Origin: Atlantibacter hermannii
GTDB taxonomy: Bacteria; Pseudomonadota; Gammaproteobacteria; Enterobacterales; Enterobacteriaceae
Direction: 5' to 3'
DNA: 64,000 nucleotides
Assembly (NCBI RefSeq): GCF_009907385.1
Contig: NZ_JAAATR010000018.1
Location: 124,001-188,000, forward strand
The notes under the pieces were generated by a model. That model was not told the origin of the DNA, made no database searches, and saw only the letters and a list, made by a program, of their open reading frames with translations. Of this stretch, positions 38,051-50,313 are shown piece by piece. The position numbers and the translations under genes are program-made. How positions within the stretch are numbered: the first letter of the stretch is position 1; each line of letters opens with the position of its first letter.

Positions 38051-38944
38051 ATGTCACACATCAATTACAACCACCTTTACTATTTTTGGCACGTGTATAA
38101 GGAAGGGTCGGTTGTGGGAGCGGCGGAAGCGTTGTATCTGACGCCGCAAACCATCACCGGGCAGATTAAAGCGTTAGAAGAGCGACTACAGGGCAAGCTG
38201 TTCAAGCGCAAGGGGCGGGGCATTGAGCCCAGCGAGTTGGGGGAACTGGTGTTCCGCTACGCCGACCGCATGTTTACCCTCAGCCAGGAGATGCTTGATA
38301 TCGTCAACTATCGCAAGGAATCGCACCTGCTGTTTGACGTGGGCGTCGCGGATGCGCTTTCCAAACGCCTGGTCAGCGGTGTGCTGGACGCTGCCGTGGT
38401 GGAGGATGAACAAATCCATTTACGCTGTTTTGAATCCACCCACGAGATGCTGCTGGAACAGCTTAGCCAGCATAAGCTGGACATGATTATTTCTGATTGC
38501 CCGATCGATTCCACCCAACAGGAAGGGCTGTTTTCAGTCAAAATCGGCGAGTGTGGCGTCAGTTTCTGGTGCCAGACGCCAGGGCCGGAAAAGCCGTTTC
38601 CCGCGTGCCTGGAAGAGCGCAGGCTCCTCATTCCGGGGCGTCGATCGATGCTGGGGCGTAAAGTGTTGAACTGGCTTAACGCTCAGGCATTGGATATTGA
38701 GATCCTGGGCGAATTCGACGACGCTGCGCTGATGAAAGCCTTCGGCTGCGCCCATAATGCGATTTTTGTCGCACCGACACTGTACACCCAGGATTTTTTC
38801 GACGATAAAACGGTGGTGGAGATTGGGCGGATAGATAACGTGATGGAAGAGTATCACGCGATTTTCGCCGAGCGCATGATCCAGCATCCTGCGGTACAGC
38901 GCATCTGTAATCGCGATTATTCCTCACTGTTTATTACGCCTTAA
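38051..38944 (+). CDS. nhaR: LysR-type activator NhaR
   Basis: Sodium-responsive LysR regulator that activates nhaA, 297 residues (E. coli 301) and almost identical in its first half. The helix-turn-helix is [40 protein letters not shown]. The effector domain includes [28 protein letters not shown]. The last residues (SLFITP) are shorter than in E. coli, and a decayed gene on the opposite strand overlaps this end. Confidence 0.96.
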   Translation: MSHINYNHLYYFWHVYKEGSVVGAAEALYLTPQTITGQIKALEERLQGKLFKRKGRGIEPSELGELVFRYADRMFTLSQEMLDIVNYRKESHLLFDVGVADALSKRLVSGVLDAAVVEDEQIHLRCFESTHEMLLEQLSQHKLDMIISDCPIDSTQQEGLFSVKIGECGVSFWCQTPGPEKPFPACLEERRLLIPGRRSMLGRKVLNWLNAQALDIEILGEFDDAALMKAFGCAHNAIFVAPTLYTQDFFDDKTVVEIGRIDNVMEEYHAIFAERMIQHPAVQRICNRDYSSLFITP

Positions 38945-39244
38945 CCGGCCCGGAGAGCGGTGCTGTGACCGCTTTCCTTTCGCGCCAATAATTTGAATGC
39001 CCCCCTGCTGATAGCGCTGCATGACCGCATTGGCTAACCCGCTGTCGGTAATAATCGTTTTAATACAGGACAGCGTGGCCACCCTGTGGGGCTCCACCGT
39101 ATCGAATTTTCCGTGATCCGCCAGCAGAATGCCCTCTCTGGCACATTGAAAGGTGCGGCTTTTTACGCCCACTTCAAACATAGTCGCATTGGTGATGTCC
39201 GCTTCAGGCGACAGCGCATCGCGGTTCATCGCGCGCTGCGGCAA
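38924..39244 (-). pseudogene. DeoR-family regulator remnant (C-terminal part only)
   Basis: The 106-codon frame encodes only the end of a DeoR/GlpR-type sensor domain: ALSPEADITNATMFEVGV, then CAREGILLADHGKFD, then CIKTIITDSGLANAVMQRYQQGGIQIIG. In family members these motifs occupy roughly the last 80-100 of 250 residues. The helix-turn-helix and first half are absent; upstream of about 39230 the similarity stops and the rpsT terminator begins. The first residues (MPQRAMNRD) fit no DeoR pattern. Its 3' end overlaps nhaR by 21 bases. Most likely the residue of a deleted gene, and probably of a deleted operon, at this site. Confidence 0.75.
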
Positions 39245-39344
39245 CCTTGTCGATGAATACGGAATTATCGGGATGACGCTGTTTCGCGCAGCTACGTTGA
39301 GCGAATAACAGAAAGGAGGGCGTGATTCAGGCGGGAAGCAGGCA

Positions 39345-39375
39345 TAAAAAAACCCGCGAAAGCGGGTCTTTTTTA
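39345..39375 (-). terminator. rpsT terminator
   Basis: Stem ACCCGC / GCGGGT with a GAAA-type tetraloop; read leftwards it is followed by TTTTTTTATG. It lies about 20 bases beyond the rpsT stop and has a T-run on the other strand too. Confidence 0.85.
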
Positions 39376-39396
39376 CAAAGCGTCAACAGCGGGCGA

Positions 39397-39681
<285 letters not shown>

Positions 39682-39762
39682 CTATATGGACAATTCAAAG
39701 GCCGAGGAATATGCCCTCTTAGCCCCGTTTTGTCAATGGATTTGTGCAAATAAGCGCCGTTA

Positions 39763-39990
39763 ATGAAGCGACACTTGTTACGTAGTGATGGCGCAGGATT
39801 CTACCAGCTTGCGTCGCGCGAATACAGCCTTTCGGGGACAAAAATAGTAAAGGTTTGGCGCAATTCCTTATGTTTCACGCTAAGTGCGCTAAAACAACCG
39901 GTTTCCGGGCGGTATCTGCAATCGTTGGTTAACCTTGAGAGCGGTACACGCTATAATCCGACGATTTTCACCCTGTTGAGCCTGTCATGA
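39763..39990 (+). CDS. Uncertain small ORF in the yaaY position
   Basis: A 75-codon frame between rpsT and ribF. Its N-terminal part (RSDGAGFYQLASREYSLSGTKI) resembles E. coli YaaY, which sits at the same place, but the rest of the two proteins differs. It ends by overlapping the first four bases of ribF. No good ribosome-binding site is visible. Shared DNA in the rpsT/ribF promoter region is as likely an explanation as a conserved protein, so coding status is doubtful. Confidence 0.3.
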   Translation: MKRHLLRSDGAGFYQLASREYSLSGTKIVKVWRNSLCFTLSALKQPVSGRYLQSLVNLESGTRYNPTIFTLLSLS

Positions 39991-40946
39991 AGCTGATACG
40001 CGGCATTCACAATCTGACCTCCGAACACCGTGGTTGTGTCCTCACAATTGGTAATTTCGATGGCGTACATCGCGGCCATCAGGCGCTGCTTGCCGGATTG
40101 CGCGAAGAAGGGCGTCGCCGTAATCTGCCGGTGATGGTGATGATATTCGAGCCTCAGCCGCTGGAACTGTTCGCCGCGGACAACGCCCCGGCGCGCCTGA
40201 CCCGGCTGCGTGAAAAGCTGAAATACCTGGCCGAGTCAGATGTCGATTACGTGCTGTGCGTCCGGTTTGACCGGCGCTTTGCCGCGCTGACCGCGCAAAC
40301 CTTCGTCAGCGATCTGCTGGTGAAGCGCCTTGGCGTACAGTTCCTGGCGGTGGGGGATGATTTCCGCTTTGGCGCTGATCGTCAGGGGGATTTTTTGTTA
40401 TTACAAAAGGCTGGCCTGGAATATGGCTTCGACGTGACCAGCACCCAGACGTTTTGCCACGGCGGCGTGCGCGTCAGCAGCACGGCGGTGCGCCAGGCGC
40501 TGGCGGACGACGATCTGGCCCAGGCGGAGCAACTGCTCGGCCATCCGTTTATGATTTCCGGTCGCGTGGTGCACGGCGATGAGCTGGGCCGCACCATCGG
40601 CTTCCCGACGGCCAACTTACCGCTGCGCCGTCAGGTTTCCCCGGTTAAAGGGGTGTATGCGGTTGAAGTCAGAGGGCTGGGCGATACGCCGCTGCCCGGC
40701 GTTGCCAATATCGGCACGCGTCCGACGGTGCAGGGAATGCGCCAGCAGCTTGAGGTTCATCTGTTAGATATTGCAATGGACCTTTACGGACGCCATATAG
40801 ATGTGGTGTTGCGTAAAAAAATACGTAATGAGCAGCGATTTGCCTCGCTGGATGAACTGAAAGCGCAAATCGCCAGGGATGTCGTAACGGCCCGCGAATT
40901 TTTTGGGCGGGTTACCCGCCAGACGATGGGAAACAAGACCAGTTAG
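39987..40946 (+). CDS. ribF: Bifunctional riboflavin kinase / FAD synthetase RibF
   Basis: Makes FMN and FAD from riboflavin, 319 residues (E. coli 313). The N-terminal adenylyltransferase domain has TIGNFDGVHRGHQALL (about 20-35) and the ISSTAVR-like RVSSTAVRQAL. The C-terminal kinase domain has GRVVHGDELGRTIGFPTANLPLR and GVANIGTRPTV. The C-terminal extension (RVTRQTMGNKTS) is slightly longer than in E. coli. It opens the ribF-ileS-lspA-fkpB-ispH operon. Confidence 0.97.
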   Translation: MKLIRGIHNLTSEHRGCVLTIGNFDGVHRGHQALLAGLREEGRRRNLPVMVMIFEPQPLELFAADNAPARLTRLREKLKYLAESDVDYVLCVRFDRRFAALTAQTFVSDLLVKRLGVQFLAVGDDFRFGADRQGDFLLLQKAGLEYGFDVTSTQTFCHGGVRVSSTAVRQALADDDLAQAEQLLGHPFMISGRVVHGDELGRTIGFPTANLPLRRQVSPVKGVYAVEVRGLGDTPLPGVANIGTRPTVQGMRQQLEVHLLDIAMDLYGRHIDVVLRKKIRNEQRFASLDELKAQIARDVVTAREFFGRVTRQTMGNKTS

Positions 40947-41000
40947 CCGGCTTTAGGCCTGTTGGTGTTAATCAAACCGAAATACGGAACCGAGAATCTA

Positions 41001-43816
<2,816 letters not shown>

Positions 43817-43817
<1 letters not shown>

Positions 43818-44326
43818 TGAGTAAACCGATCCTTTCAACAGGGCTGCGCTGGCTGTGGCTGGTGGTGGTCGTGCTGATTGTCGATTTGGGCAGTAAATAC
43901 CTGATCCTCCAGAATTTTGCTCTGGGGGATACGGTGTCCCTGTTCCCGTCGCTCAATCTGCATTATGCGCGCAACTACGGCGCGGCATTTAGCTTCCTCG
44001 CCGATAAGGGCGGCTGGCAGCGCTGGTTCTTTGCCGGAATCGCTATTGGTATCTGCGTGGTGCTGGCGGTGATGATGTATCGCGCCAAAGCCAGCCAGAA
44101 GCTCAACAATATCGCCTATGCTTTAATCATCGGCGGGGCGTTGGGCAACCTGTTCGACCGCCTGTGGCACGGCTTTGTGGTCGACATGATCGACTTCTAC
44201 GTCGGCGACTGGCATTTCGCCACCTTTAACCTGGCGGACACGGCGATTTGCGTCGGTGCGGCGCTGATCGTGCTGGAAGGTTTCTTTGTCTCTTCCGACA
44301 AAACGGCCCAGGAAAAGAAATCATGA
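43817..44326 (+). CDS. lspA: Lipoprotein signal peptidase LspA
   Basis: Aspartyl signal peptidase II that removes prolipoprotein signal peptides in the inner membrane, 169 residues (E. coli 164), with four membrane helices. The catalytic aspartates are in [19 protein letters not shown] and [14 protein letters not shown], and the N-terminal motif [12 protein letters not shown] is present. It overlaps ileS by one base and fkpB by four bases. Confidence 0.97.
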
Positions 44327-44793
44327 GTAAAAGCGTACAGAGCGACAGCGCCGTGCTGGTCCACTTCACGCTGAAGCTGGAAGATGGCTCGACGGCGGAA
44401 TCGACCCGCAATAACGGTAAACCTGCTCTGTTCCGGCTGGGGGATGGCTCGCTGTCCCCTGGGCTTGAAGCGCAGCTGCTGGAGATGCGCGCGGGGGAGA
44501 AAAAATCCTTCACGCTGCCGCCGGAATCCGGGTTTGGCGTTCCCAGCCCGGACATGATCCAGTACTTCTCGCGTCGGGAGTTTATCGACGCCGGGGAGCC
44601 GGAAATCGGGGCGATCATGTTATTCACCGCCATGGATGGTTCGGAAATGCCTGGTGTGATTCGCGAAATTAACGGCGACTCCATCACGGTGGATTTCAAC
44701 CATCCACTTGCCGGGCAGAACCTTCATTTTGATATCGACGTACTGGAGGTTGATCCGGTACTGGAGACGTTGAATGCAGATCCTGTTGGCTAA
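44323..44793 (+). CDS. fkpB: FKBP-type peptidyl-prolyl isomerase FkpB (SlpA-like)
   Basis: FKBP-fold prolyl isomerase/chaperone of the SlyD/SlpA group, 156 residues (E. coli 149). The FKBP half-domains [20 protein letters not shown] and [29 protein letters not shown] flank the insert-in-flap segment; [19 protein letters not shown] is the C-terminal FKBP signature. The ATG at 44323 overlaps the lspA stop in ATGA. Its 3' end overlaps ispH by 20 bases. Confidence 0.96.
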   Translation: MSKSVQSDSAVLVHFTLKLEDGSTAESTRNNGKPALFRLGDGSLSPGLEAQLLEMRAGEKKSFTLPPESGFGVPSPDMIQYFSRREFIDAGEPEIGAIMLFTAMDGSEMPGVIREINGDSITVDFNHPLAGQNLHFDIDVLEVDPVLETLNADPVG

Positions 44794-45724
44794 CCCGCGC
44801 GGTTTTTGCGCTGGCGTTGACCGTGCAATCAGCATTGTCGAGAACGCGCTGACCCTCTACGGCGCGCCGATTTATGTGCGTCATGAAGTGGTGCATAACC
44901 GCTACGTGGTGGACAGCCTGCGCGAGCGCGGCGCGATTTTTATCGAGCAAATCAGCGAAGTGCCGGACGGCGCGATCCTGATTTTCTCGGCGCACGGCGT
45001 GTCTCAGGCGGTACGCAACGAGGCGAAAAGCCGTGATTTAACGGTGTTTGACGCCACCTGCCCGCTGGTGACCAAAGTGCATATGGAAGTGGCGCGCGCC
45101 AGCCGTCGCGGCGAAGAAGCGATCCTGATCGGCCACGCCGGGCATCCGGAAGTGGAAGGCACCATGGGCCAGTACAGCAACCCGAAAGGGGGCATGTACC
45201 TGGTGGAGTCGCCGGAAGATGTGCTGAAAATCGACGTGAAAGACGACAGCAATCTCTCCTTTATGACCCAAACCACGCTGTCTGTGGATGATACATCGGA
45301 CGTGATTGACGCGCTGCGCAGTCGCTTCCCGAAAATCATCGGCCCGCGCAAAGACGATATTTGCTACGCCACCACCAACCGTCAGGAAGCGGTACGCGCG
45401 CTGGCGGCGGAAGCGGATGTAGTGCTGGTGGTGGGGTCGAAAAACTCTTCCAACTCTAACCGCCTGGCGGAACTGGCTCAGCGGATGGGTAAAAAAGCCT
45501 ATCTGATTGACGATGCCAGCGATATTGACGAGTCGTGGCTGCATGGCGCGGCCTGCGTTGGCGTCACGGCGGGGGCATCGGCACCCGATATTCTGGTGCA
45601 AAATGTTCTGAAACGGTTACAGACGTTAGGCGGCGGTGAAACGCGTGAACTGACGGGCCGGGAAGAAAACATTGTTTTCGAAGTGCCGAAAGAACTGCGT
45701 ATGGACGTGCGGGAAGTCGAATAG
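44774..45724 (+). CDS. ispH: 4-hydroxy-3-methylbut-2-enyl diphosphate reductase IspH
   Basis: Iron-sulfur enzyme of the last step of the MEP isoprenoid pathway, giving IPP and DMAPP, 316 residues as in E. coli. The three cluster cysteines lie in [13 protein letters not shown] (Cys12), [15 protein letters not shown] and [13 protein letters not shown]. Catalytic [10 protein letters not shown] is intact. It ends the ribF-ispH operon and is followed by a strong terminator. Confidence 0.98.
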   Translation: MQILLANPRGFCAGVDRAISIVENALTLYGAPIYVRHEVVHNRYVVDSLRERGAIFIEQISEVPDGAILIFSAHGVSQAVRNEAKSRDLTVFDATCPLVTKVHMEVARASRRGEEAILIGHAGHPEVEGTMGQYSNPKGGMYLVESPEDVLKIDVKDDSNLSFMTQTTLSVDDTSDVIDALRSRFPKIIGPRKDDICYATTNRQEAVRALAAEADVVLVVGSKNSSNSNRLAELAQRMGKKAYLIDDASDIDESWLHGAACVGVTAGASAPDILVQNVLKRLQTLGGGETRELTGREENIVFEVPKELRMDVREVE

Positions 45725-45746
45725 CGATTCCGTTAAAACGAGCAAA

Positions 45747-45778
45747 AATGCCAGGCAATGTCGTCTGGCATTTTTTTT
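45747..45778 (+). terminator. ispH terminator
   Basis: Stem AATGCCAG / CTGGCATT followed by eight T, 22 bases after the ispH stop and directly before the rihC ribosome-binding site (TTAGGAG). Confidence 0.88.
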
Positions 45779-45789
45779 AGGAGCTTGCA

Positions 45790-46707
45790 GTGAAACCGTT
45801 GCCAATTATTTTAGATACCGATCCGGGCATTGATGATGCCGTCGCCATTGCCGCCGCGCTGTTTGCGCCCTCCCTGTCGTTAAAATTGATTACCACGGTA
45901 GCGGGAAACGTGAGCGTGGATAAAACCACCCGTAACGCCCTGCAACTGGTCAATTTCTGGAATGCCGACGTACCGGTGGCGCGCGGCGCAGCGACCCCGC
46001 TGGTGCGTCCGCTGCGTGATGCGGCTTATGTGCACGGCGAATCGGGGATGGAAGGGTATACGTTTATCGAACATGACCGCAAAATGCTGGCCCAGACCGC
46101 CGCTGACGCCACTTACCAACGGCTGATGGCGAGCCCGGAACCCATCACGCTGGTGGCCATTGGGCCGCTGACCAATATTGCCCTGCTGCTGACCCAGTAC
46201 CCGGATTGCCTGCCGCGCATTCAGCGCCTGGTCCTGATGGGCGGTTCTGCGGGACGCGGGAATTTCACGCCCAACGCGGAATTTAATATGGCGATCGACC
46301 CTGAAGCGGCGGCGCGCGTGTTCGCCAGCGGGCTGGAGATTGTGATGTGCGGGCTGGACGTCACCAGTCAGGCGGTGCTCACGCCGGAATTTCTGGCGAC
46401 GCTGCCGGAACGCAACGCCACCGGAAAAATGCTTCACGCCCTGTTCAGCCACTACCGCAGCGGCAGCATGAGCACCGGGCTACGTATGCACGATCTCTGC
46501 GCCATCGCGTACCTGGTTAAGCCACAACTGTTTACGCTGAAACGCTGCTTCGTGGCGGTTGAAACTCACGGCGAGTACACCGCGGGTACCACGGTGGTGG
46601 ATCTTGACAATCGTCTGGGTAAGCCTGCCAATGCCCATGTGGCAATCGATCTGGATGTTGATGGATTCCGTCAGTGGGTGGCGGAAGTTATGGCGCAGAT
46701 GCCATAA
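45790..46707 (+). CDS. rihC: Ribonucleoside hydrolase RihC
   Basis: Hydrolyses purine and pyrimidine ribonucleosides to base plus ribose, 305 residues (E. coli 304). The N-terminal calcium-binding motif [14 protein letters not shown] (about 7-20) and the segments [41 protein letters not shown] and [11 protein letters not shown] are intact. The start codon is GTG at 45790, preceded by AGGAG. It follows ispH after a terminator, so it is probably its own unit. Confidence 0.96.
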   Translation: MKPLPIILDTDPGIDDAVAIAAALFAPSLSLKLITTVAGNVSVDKTTRNALQLVNFWNADVPVARGAATPLVRPLRDAAYVHGESGMEGYTFIEHDRKMLAQTAADATYQRLMASPEPITLVAIGPLTNIALLLTQYPDCLPRIQRLVLMGGSAGRGNFTPNAEFNMAIDPEAAARVFASGLEIVMCGLDVTSQAVLTPEFLATLPERNATGKMLHALFSHYRSGSMSTGLRMHDLCAIAYLVKPQLFTLKRCFVAVETHGEYTAGTTVVDLDNRLGKPANAHVAIDLDVDGFRQWVAEVMAQMP

Positions 46708-46747
46708 ATCTGTGATCTGCCTGGCAGGTTAAACGCGGCACGCTACA

Positions 46748-46764
46748 GGTTAATCGATTAATCT
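46748..46764. promoter_or_regulatory. LacI-type operator 1 (cupin isomerase operon)
   Basis: GGTTAATCGATTAATCT, with the perfect 12-bp palindrome TTAATCGATTAA at 46750-46761 and the central CG typical of LacI-family operators. It lies 41 bases upstream of the first cupin isomerase gene. The same 17-mer, inverted, lies at 52519-52535 and a one-mismatch copy at 52642-52658. Confidence 0.8.
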
Positions 46765-46805
46765 GTCAGGATGAGTCTGTTGTTCTCCTCGGGCCGGAGA
46801 TAAAC

Positions 46806-47366
46806 ATGAATCATTCACTGATCCAACCCTTTCAGCTTGCATGGGCAACGGGTGCGCTAAGCCGTGGCCCGATTATCCGCAAAACTACCCGCCTCGGGGA
46901 TCTCACTGCCGTGTTTGCCGACAGCAACGCTCTTTACGCCCGGGGCCAGCAGCCCGCTTATGATGTGGAGATGCTGGATACCCCTGGCGGCGAAGGCGAA
47001 CTGTATGTCGGCGTCACCCACCTTTATCCCGGTAAAGTCGGCGACGAATATTTTATGACGCGGGGGCATTTTCATCAGCGCCGTGAGCAGGGCGAGGTGT
47101 ATTTTGGTCTTGGGGGCGAGGGCCTGTTATTGCTGCAAAACGAGCAGGGCGAAGCGTGGACCGAATCCGTCTTCGCCGGTTCAATCCATATCATCCCAGG
47201 TTTTACCGCCCATCGTTTAGTTAACACCGGTTTGCAAACGTTGCGCGCGCTGGCCGTCTGGCCGGCCATTGCCGGGCACGACTACGCTTCGCTGCCGCAC
47301 GGCTTTGCGCTGAGGGTTATTGAAGAGGCAGGAAAAGTGCGGATTATGGCGGTGAAGCATGACTGA
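46806..47366 (+). CDS. Cupin-type glucose-6-phosphate isomerase family protein (1)
   Basis: Cupin-fold sugar-phosphate isomerase, 186 residues, similar to the archaeal-type phosphoglucose isomerase family. The metal-binding pattern is visible: TRGHFHQRREQGEVYFGLGGEGLLLLQ (His, His, Glu, about residues 87-113) and IHIIPGFTAHRLVNTG (last His). It probably interconverts an aldose-6-phosphate and a ketose-6-phosphate, but the true substrate is unknown; the genome surely has an ordinary pgi elsewhere. A good CGGAG precedes the start. It overlaps the second cupin gene by eight bases and lies behind operator 1. Confidence 0.8.
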   Translation: MNHSLIQPFQLAWATGALSRGPIIRKTTRLGDLTAVFADSNALYARGQQPAYDVEMLDTPGGEGELYVGVTHLYPGKVGDEYFMTRGHFHQRREQGEVYFGLGGEGLLLLQNEQGEAWTESVFAGSIHIIPGFTAHRLVNTGLQTLRALAVWPAIAGHDYASLPHGFALRVIEEAGKVRIMAVKHD

Positions 47367-48141
47367 TACGAAAGCAAAGTACGGTCTGAATATGGCCGTT
47401 CATCATCAGCCGCTGGGATTCAGCTACGGTGACGACGTCATCGGGCCAATGCCTGAAGTGCGCACGCTTGACCAAATCCGCGCCTCGCTGCGCAATCCGG
47501 ACTGTAGCGGGCCGGAGGTGGTCTACGCCATCGCGATGGATGTTGCGCGCCTGCAGGATCGCGAAGAACTGCAAAAGCGCATGCTGCTGTTCGGCGTGGT
47601 GACGTATGCCGCAGGGCAGCTGGGTGATGAGCCGGTGCGCAGCCAGGGCCATATCCACCGCATCAGCCAGCACAGCGGCTGGTCTCCGCCGGAGTTATAT
47701 GAAATCTGGCAGGGCAAAGCGATTGTTTATATGCAGGAGTTTGTGGAGGACGATCCGGGGCGCTGCTTTGCGGTCATCGCCGGGCCGGGCGAAAAAGTGC
47801 TGGTGCCGCCGGGATGGGGGCATGCGACGATCTCCGCCTCTGTTAACGAGCCGCTGACTTTCGGGGCATGGTGCGATCGAGAATATGGCTTTGAGTACGA
47901 CGCCGTGCGGGCGCATAAGGGGTTGGCGTGGTATCCGCTGGTTCAGGATAGCCATATCGTCTGGCAGCATAACGCCCACTATCAGCCGGGGCGCTTACAG
48001 GTGATTACGCCGCGTCGCTACAGCGAGTTCGGCATTACCGATGAGCCCATTTATCAGCAGTTTATCGACGATCCCACGCGTTTTCAGTTTATCTCTAAAC
48101 CCGATCGGGTCGCCGGTCTGTGGCGCAATTTCCACCCATAA
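47359..48141 (+). CDS. Cupin-type glucose-6-phosphate isomerase family protein (2)
   Basis: Second cupin isomerase-like protein, 260 residues, longer than its neighbour. The same metal pattern is present: VRSQGHIHRISQHSGWSPPELYEIWQGKAIVYMQ (His, His, Glu, about 92-125) and KVLVPPGWGHATISAS (His). The N-terminal 80 residues and a C-terminal tail (IYQQFIDDPTRFQFISKPDRV) are extra. The two tandem cupins could form a heteromer or act on successive intermediates. Overlap with gene 1 indicates co-translation; both lie opposite the PTS operon and converge with it. Substrate unknown. Confidence 0.78.
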   Translation: MTDTKAKYGLNMAVHHQPLGFSYGDDVIGPMPEVRTLDQIRASLRNPDCSGPEVVYAIAMDVARLQDREELQKRMLLFGVVTYAAGQLGDEPVRSQGHIHRISQHSGWSPPELYEIWQGKAIVYMQEFVEDDPGRCFAVIAGPGEKVLVPPGWGHATISASVNEPLTFGAWCDREYGFEYDAVRAHKGLAWYPLVQDSHIVWQHNAHYQPGRLQVITPRRYSEFGITDEPIYQQFIDDPTRFQFISKPDRVAGLWRNFHP

Positions 48142-48168
48142 AAAAACCGGGGCGCAGGCCCCGGTTAA
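48139..48168 (-). terminator. PTS operon terminator
   Basis: Stem AACCGGGG / CCCCGGTT with a 6-base loop; read leftwards it is followed by TTTTTTT after the IID stop. It lies in the gap between the convergent cupin and PTS operons. Confidence 0.82.
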
Positions 48169-48182
48169 CGTGATTGACTGTT

Positions 48183-49001
48183 TTATCCAGCGAACAGTCC
48201 GGTTGCAACCCCCAGCGCGGCGAGGATCAGCAACAGCAGCATTGCTTTAACCGGCGATACTCCGCGCTTCGCCATCAAATACCAGGTGCCCAGCACCACG
48301 ATCAGCGGCAGTAATTGCGGGAAGATCCCATCAAGCATTTGCTGAACATGAATATTGACCCCGTCGTTAGTGACAAACTCCAGGCCGGTGCCCAGCTTGA
48401 CATAGCTCGCGGCCACGCCGCCCATCACAAACACGCCGAGCAGCGACAACGCTTCGCGCAGGCGGGTTGAACGACTGCTAACCAGCATTTCCACCGAGCC
48501 GGAGCCCATCTGGTAGCCTTTGAGAAACAGAAACCACGATCCCGGGATGATAATCGCCAGCCACGCCACGGTGTAAAACAGCGGGCCGAGCATACTCCCG
48601 CCTGCCGCCAGCGCCATGCCGATACTGAGCAAAATCGGGATCAGCATACCGGGGATCATTGAGTCGCCAATTCCGGCCAGCGGCCCCATCAGGCCCACTT
48701 TCAGGGTGTTAATGGTTTCCCCGTCGATGGGTTCGCCATTGGCCTTTTTCTCTTCCAGGCCCAGGGCCATGCCGTTAACAATCGCGCCGATCTGCGGTTC
48801 AGTGTTATAGAACGACGCGTGGCGACGCAGCATTTCGGTGCGCGCCGCGGCATCCGGGTAGAGTTTGCGGGCGACCGGCAACATGCTGAGGCAGAACCCA
48901 AAGGATTCCAGCCGTTCAAAGCTCATGGAGGAAAGATTATGCATCATCCAGGCGCGCCAGCAACGGCGCAGATCTTTGCGGGTGAGTTTACGCGCTTCCA
49001 T
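48183..49001 (-). CDS. PTS mannose/fructose/sorbose family IID component
   Basis: Membrane subunit IID of a mannose-class phosphotransferase system, 272 residues, similar to ManZ/AgaD/SorM. Family signatures are TRKDLRRCWRAWMMHNLSSMSFERLESFGFCLSMLPV at the N-terminus, HASFYNTEPQIGAIVNGMALGLEE and GLMGPLAGIGDSMIPG, with hydrophobic helices in the C-terminal half. It overlaps the IIC start/stop by one base and is the last gene of the five-gene unit. Confidence 0.92.
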   Translation of the reverse strand: MEARKLTRKDLRRCWRAWMMHNLSSMSFERLESFGFCLSMLPVARKLYPDAAARTEMLRRHASFYNTEPQIGAIVNGMALGLEEKKANGEPIDGETINTLKVGLMGPLAGIGDSMIPGMLIPILLSIGMALAAGGSMLGPLFYTVAWLAIIIPGSWFLFLKGYQMGSGSVEMLVSSRSTRLREALSLLGVFVMGGVAASYVKLGTGLEFVTNDGVNIHVQQMLDGIFPQLLPLIVVLGTWYLMAKRGVSPVKAMLLLLILAALGVATGLFAG

Positions 49002-49798
49002 CAGAATTCATCCTCATCATCGGCAGGCGAAGCGGCTTTCACCGCTGGCTGGGTTTCCGGTTTGTAGTTGTAATGGATCAGCGCCAGTAGCGCCCCCACG
49101 ATCACCAGCGCGACCATGTTTAGTTTCAGAAATACGATGCACACGAAACCGACCAAAAAATAGATCAACATGCTGTAGTTTTTGATGATTTGCTTCAGCA
49201 GGATCGCGATGCCCACCGCCGGTAGAATGCCGCCCAGCACGTTCATGATCGACAGCACCATGCGCGGCAGGCTGTCCATAAACTCGCTGATGTACTGCGC
49301 GCCAAAGTAGACCGCGATAAAGGTCGGCACAAAGCGCAACAGGAAGTTAGTGGCCTGCGGAAAAATGGCGCTGTTGAGATAGATGCCGCGCTCGTCGCCG
49401 CGTTCCAGCGCCACATCGGCGCGGTGGTTCCAGAACGAGTTAAGTACCATCATCGCGTTAAACAGAATGGTCCCGGCGATACCAATCGTGGCGGCCAGCG
49501 CTACGGCCACTTCCGGCCCTTTACCGGAAAGAATGCCCAGCGCAATGGCCGGGAATGCGACGAAATTCAGGTCGGCAGGCATAGAGCCGCCCGGCGTCAC
49601 CATCGCGATATACACCGCCTGCACCGCCACGCCGATGATAATGCCGGTGGTCACATCGCCGAGGATCAGGCCGACCAACATCCCGGAAACCAGCGGGCGG
49701 GTAATCAAATACCAGCCGCCCGTCAGGCCAAACAGCCAGGGGCTGCTTAACGCCCCCAGATAGCAAAGAATGCCAATCAATGTGGCTTCAACAATCAT
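49001..49798 (-). CDS. PTS mannose/fructose/sorbose family IIC component
   Basis: Sugar-translocating membrane subunit IIC, 265 residues. The family motif LGDVTTGIIIGVAVQAVYIAMVTPGGSMPADLNFVAFPAIALGI is at about residues 47-90, with NSAIFPQATNFLLRFVPTFIAVYFG later. Most of the chain is membrane-embedded and the tail is acidic (PADDEDEF). It would define substrate specificity together with IID; the sugar cannot be predicted. Confidence 0.92.
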   Translation of the reverse strand: MIVEATLIGILCYLGALSSPWLFGLTGGWYLITRPLVSGMLVGLILGDVTTGIIIGVAVQAVYIAMVTPGGSMPADLNFVAFPAIALGILSGKGPEVAVALAATIGIAGTILFNAMMVLNSFWNHRADVALERGDERGIYLNSAIFPQATNFLLRFVPTFIAVYFGAQYISEFMDSLPRMVLSIMNVLGGILPAVGIAILLKQIIKNYSMLIYFLVGFVCIVFLKLNMVALVIVGALLALIHYNYKPETQPAVKAASPADDEDEF

Positions 49799-49808
49799 GA
49801 TGCGCTCC

Positions 49809-50303
49809 TCATTTTATTTTTTGCCGGGCGTCCTGCCAGCTATAGCAACTGGCATCGGGAACCAGCCGAAATTCAATGGCGTGACCATGGGCGGCAAGCC
49901 AGTCGAACGCGGCGGTTTCTTCAGCGTTCACCGACTGGTTGGGTCCGATAGTGGTGGTATTGGCGCGCGCGCTCATCGGGCCGACATTGATCTTACCGTT
50001 GGCGTTTTGCAGGCTAATCCCGGCCAATTCGATGCGCTGGAGCGTCACGGGTGATTTGCCGATCACAAAATAGCGTTTTTCGCTGGCAATCACTTTCGGC
50101 AGTTTTTCGATGGCGGTAGCGGTATCGAACAGCCACACTTTGGTGTCCTGCACCGCGCCCTTCATCACCGAGGAGAGCAGGGGATCGGCCGCGACGGCGT
50201 CATCGATGGCGATGATGCCGTCACAGGGCAGCTCTTTGGCCCAGCGTGTCACGAGCTGCCCATGAATGACGCGGTCGTCAATACGTACAAATGAGAGACT
50301 CAT
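49809..50303 (-). CDS. PTS mannose/fructose/sorbose family IIB component
   Basis: Cytoplasmic phosphotransfer subunit IIB, 164 residues. The phosphorylated histidine is His14 in FVRIDDRVIHGQLVTRWAK, the hallmark of mannose-class IIB. The C-terminal half matches AgaB/SorB-type proteins. It receives phosphate from IIA (next gene upstream) and passes it to the incoming sugar. Separate IIA and IIB genes distinguish this system from the fused ManX. Confidence 0.92.
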   Translation of the reverse strand: MSLSFVRIDDRVIHGQLVTRWAKELPCDGIIAIDDAVAADPLLSSVMKGAVQDTKVWLFDTATAIEKLPKVIASEKRYFVIGKSPVTLQRIELAGISLQNANGKINVGPMSARANTTTIGPNQSVNAEETAAFDWLAAHGHAIEFRLVPDASCYSWQDARQKIK

Positions 50304-50313
50304 AGCGGGCTCC

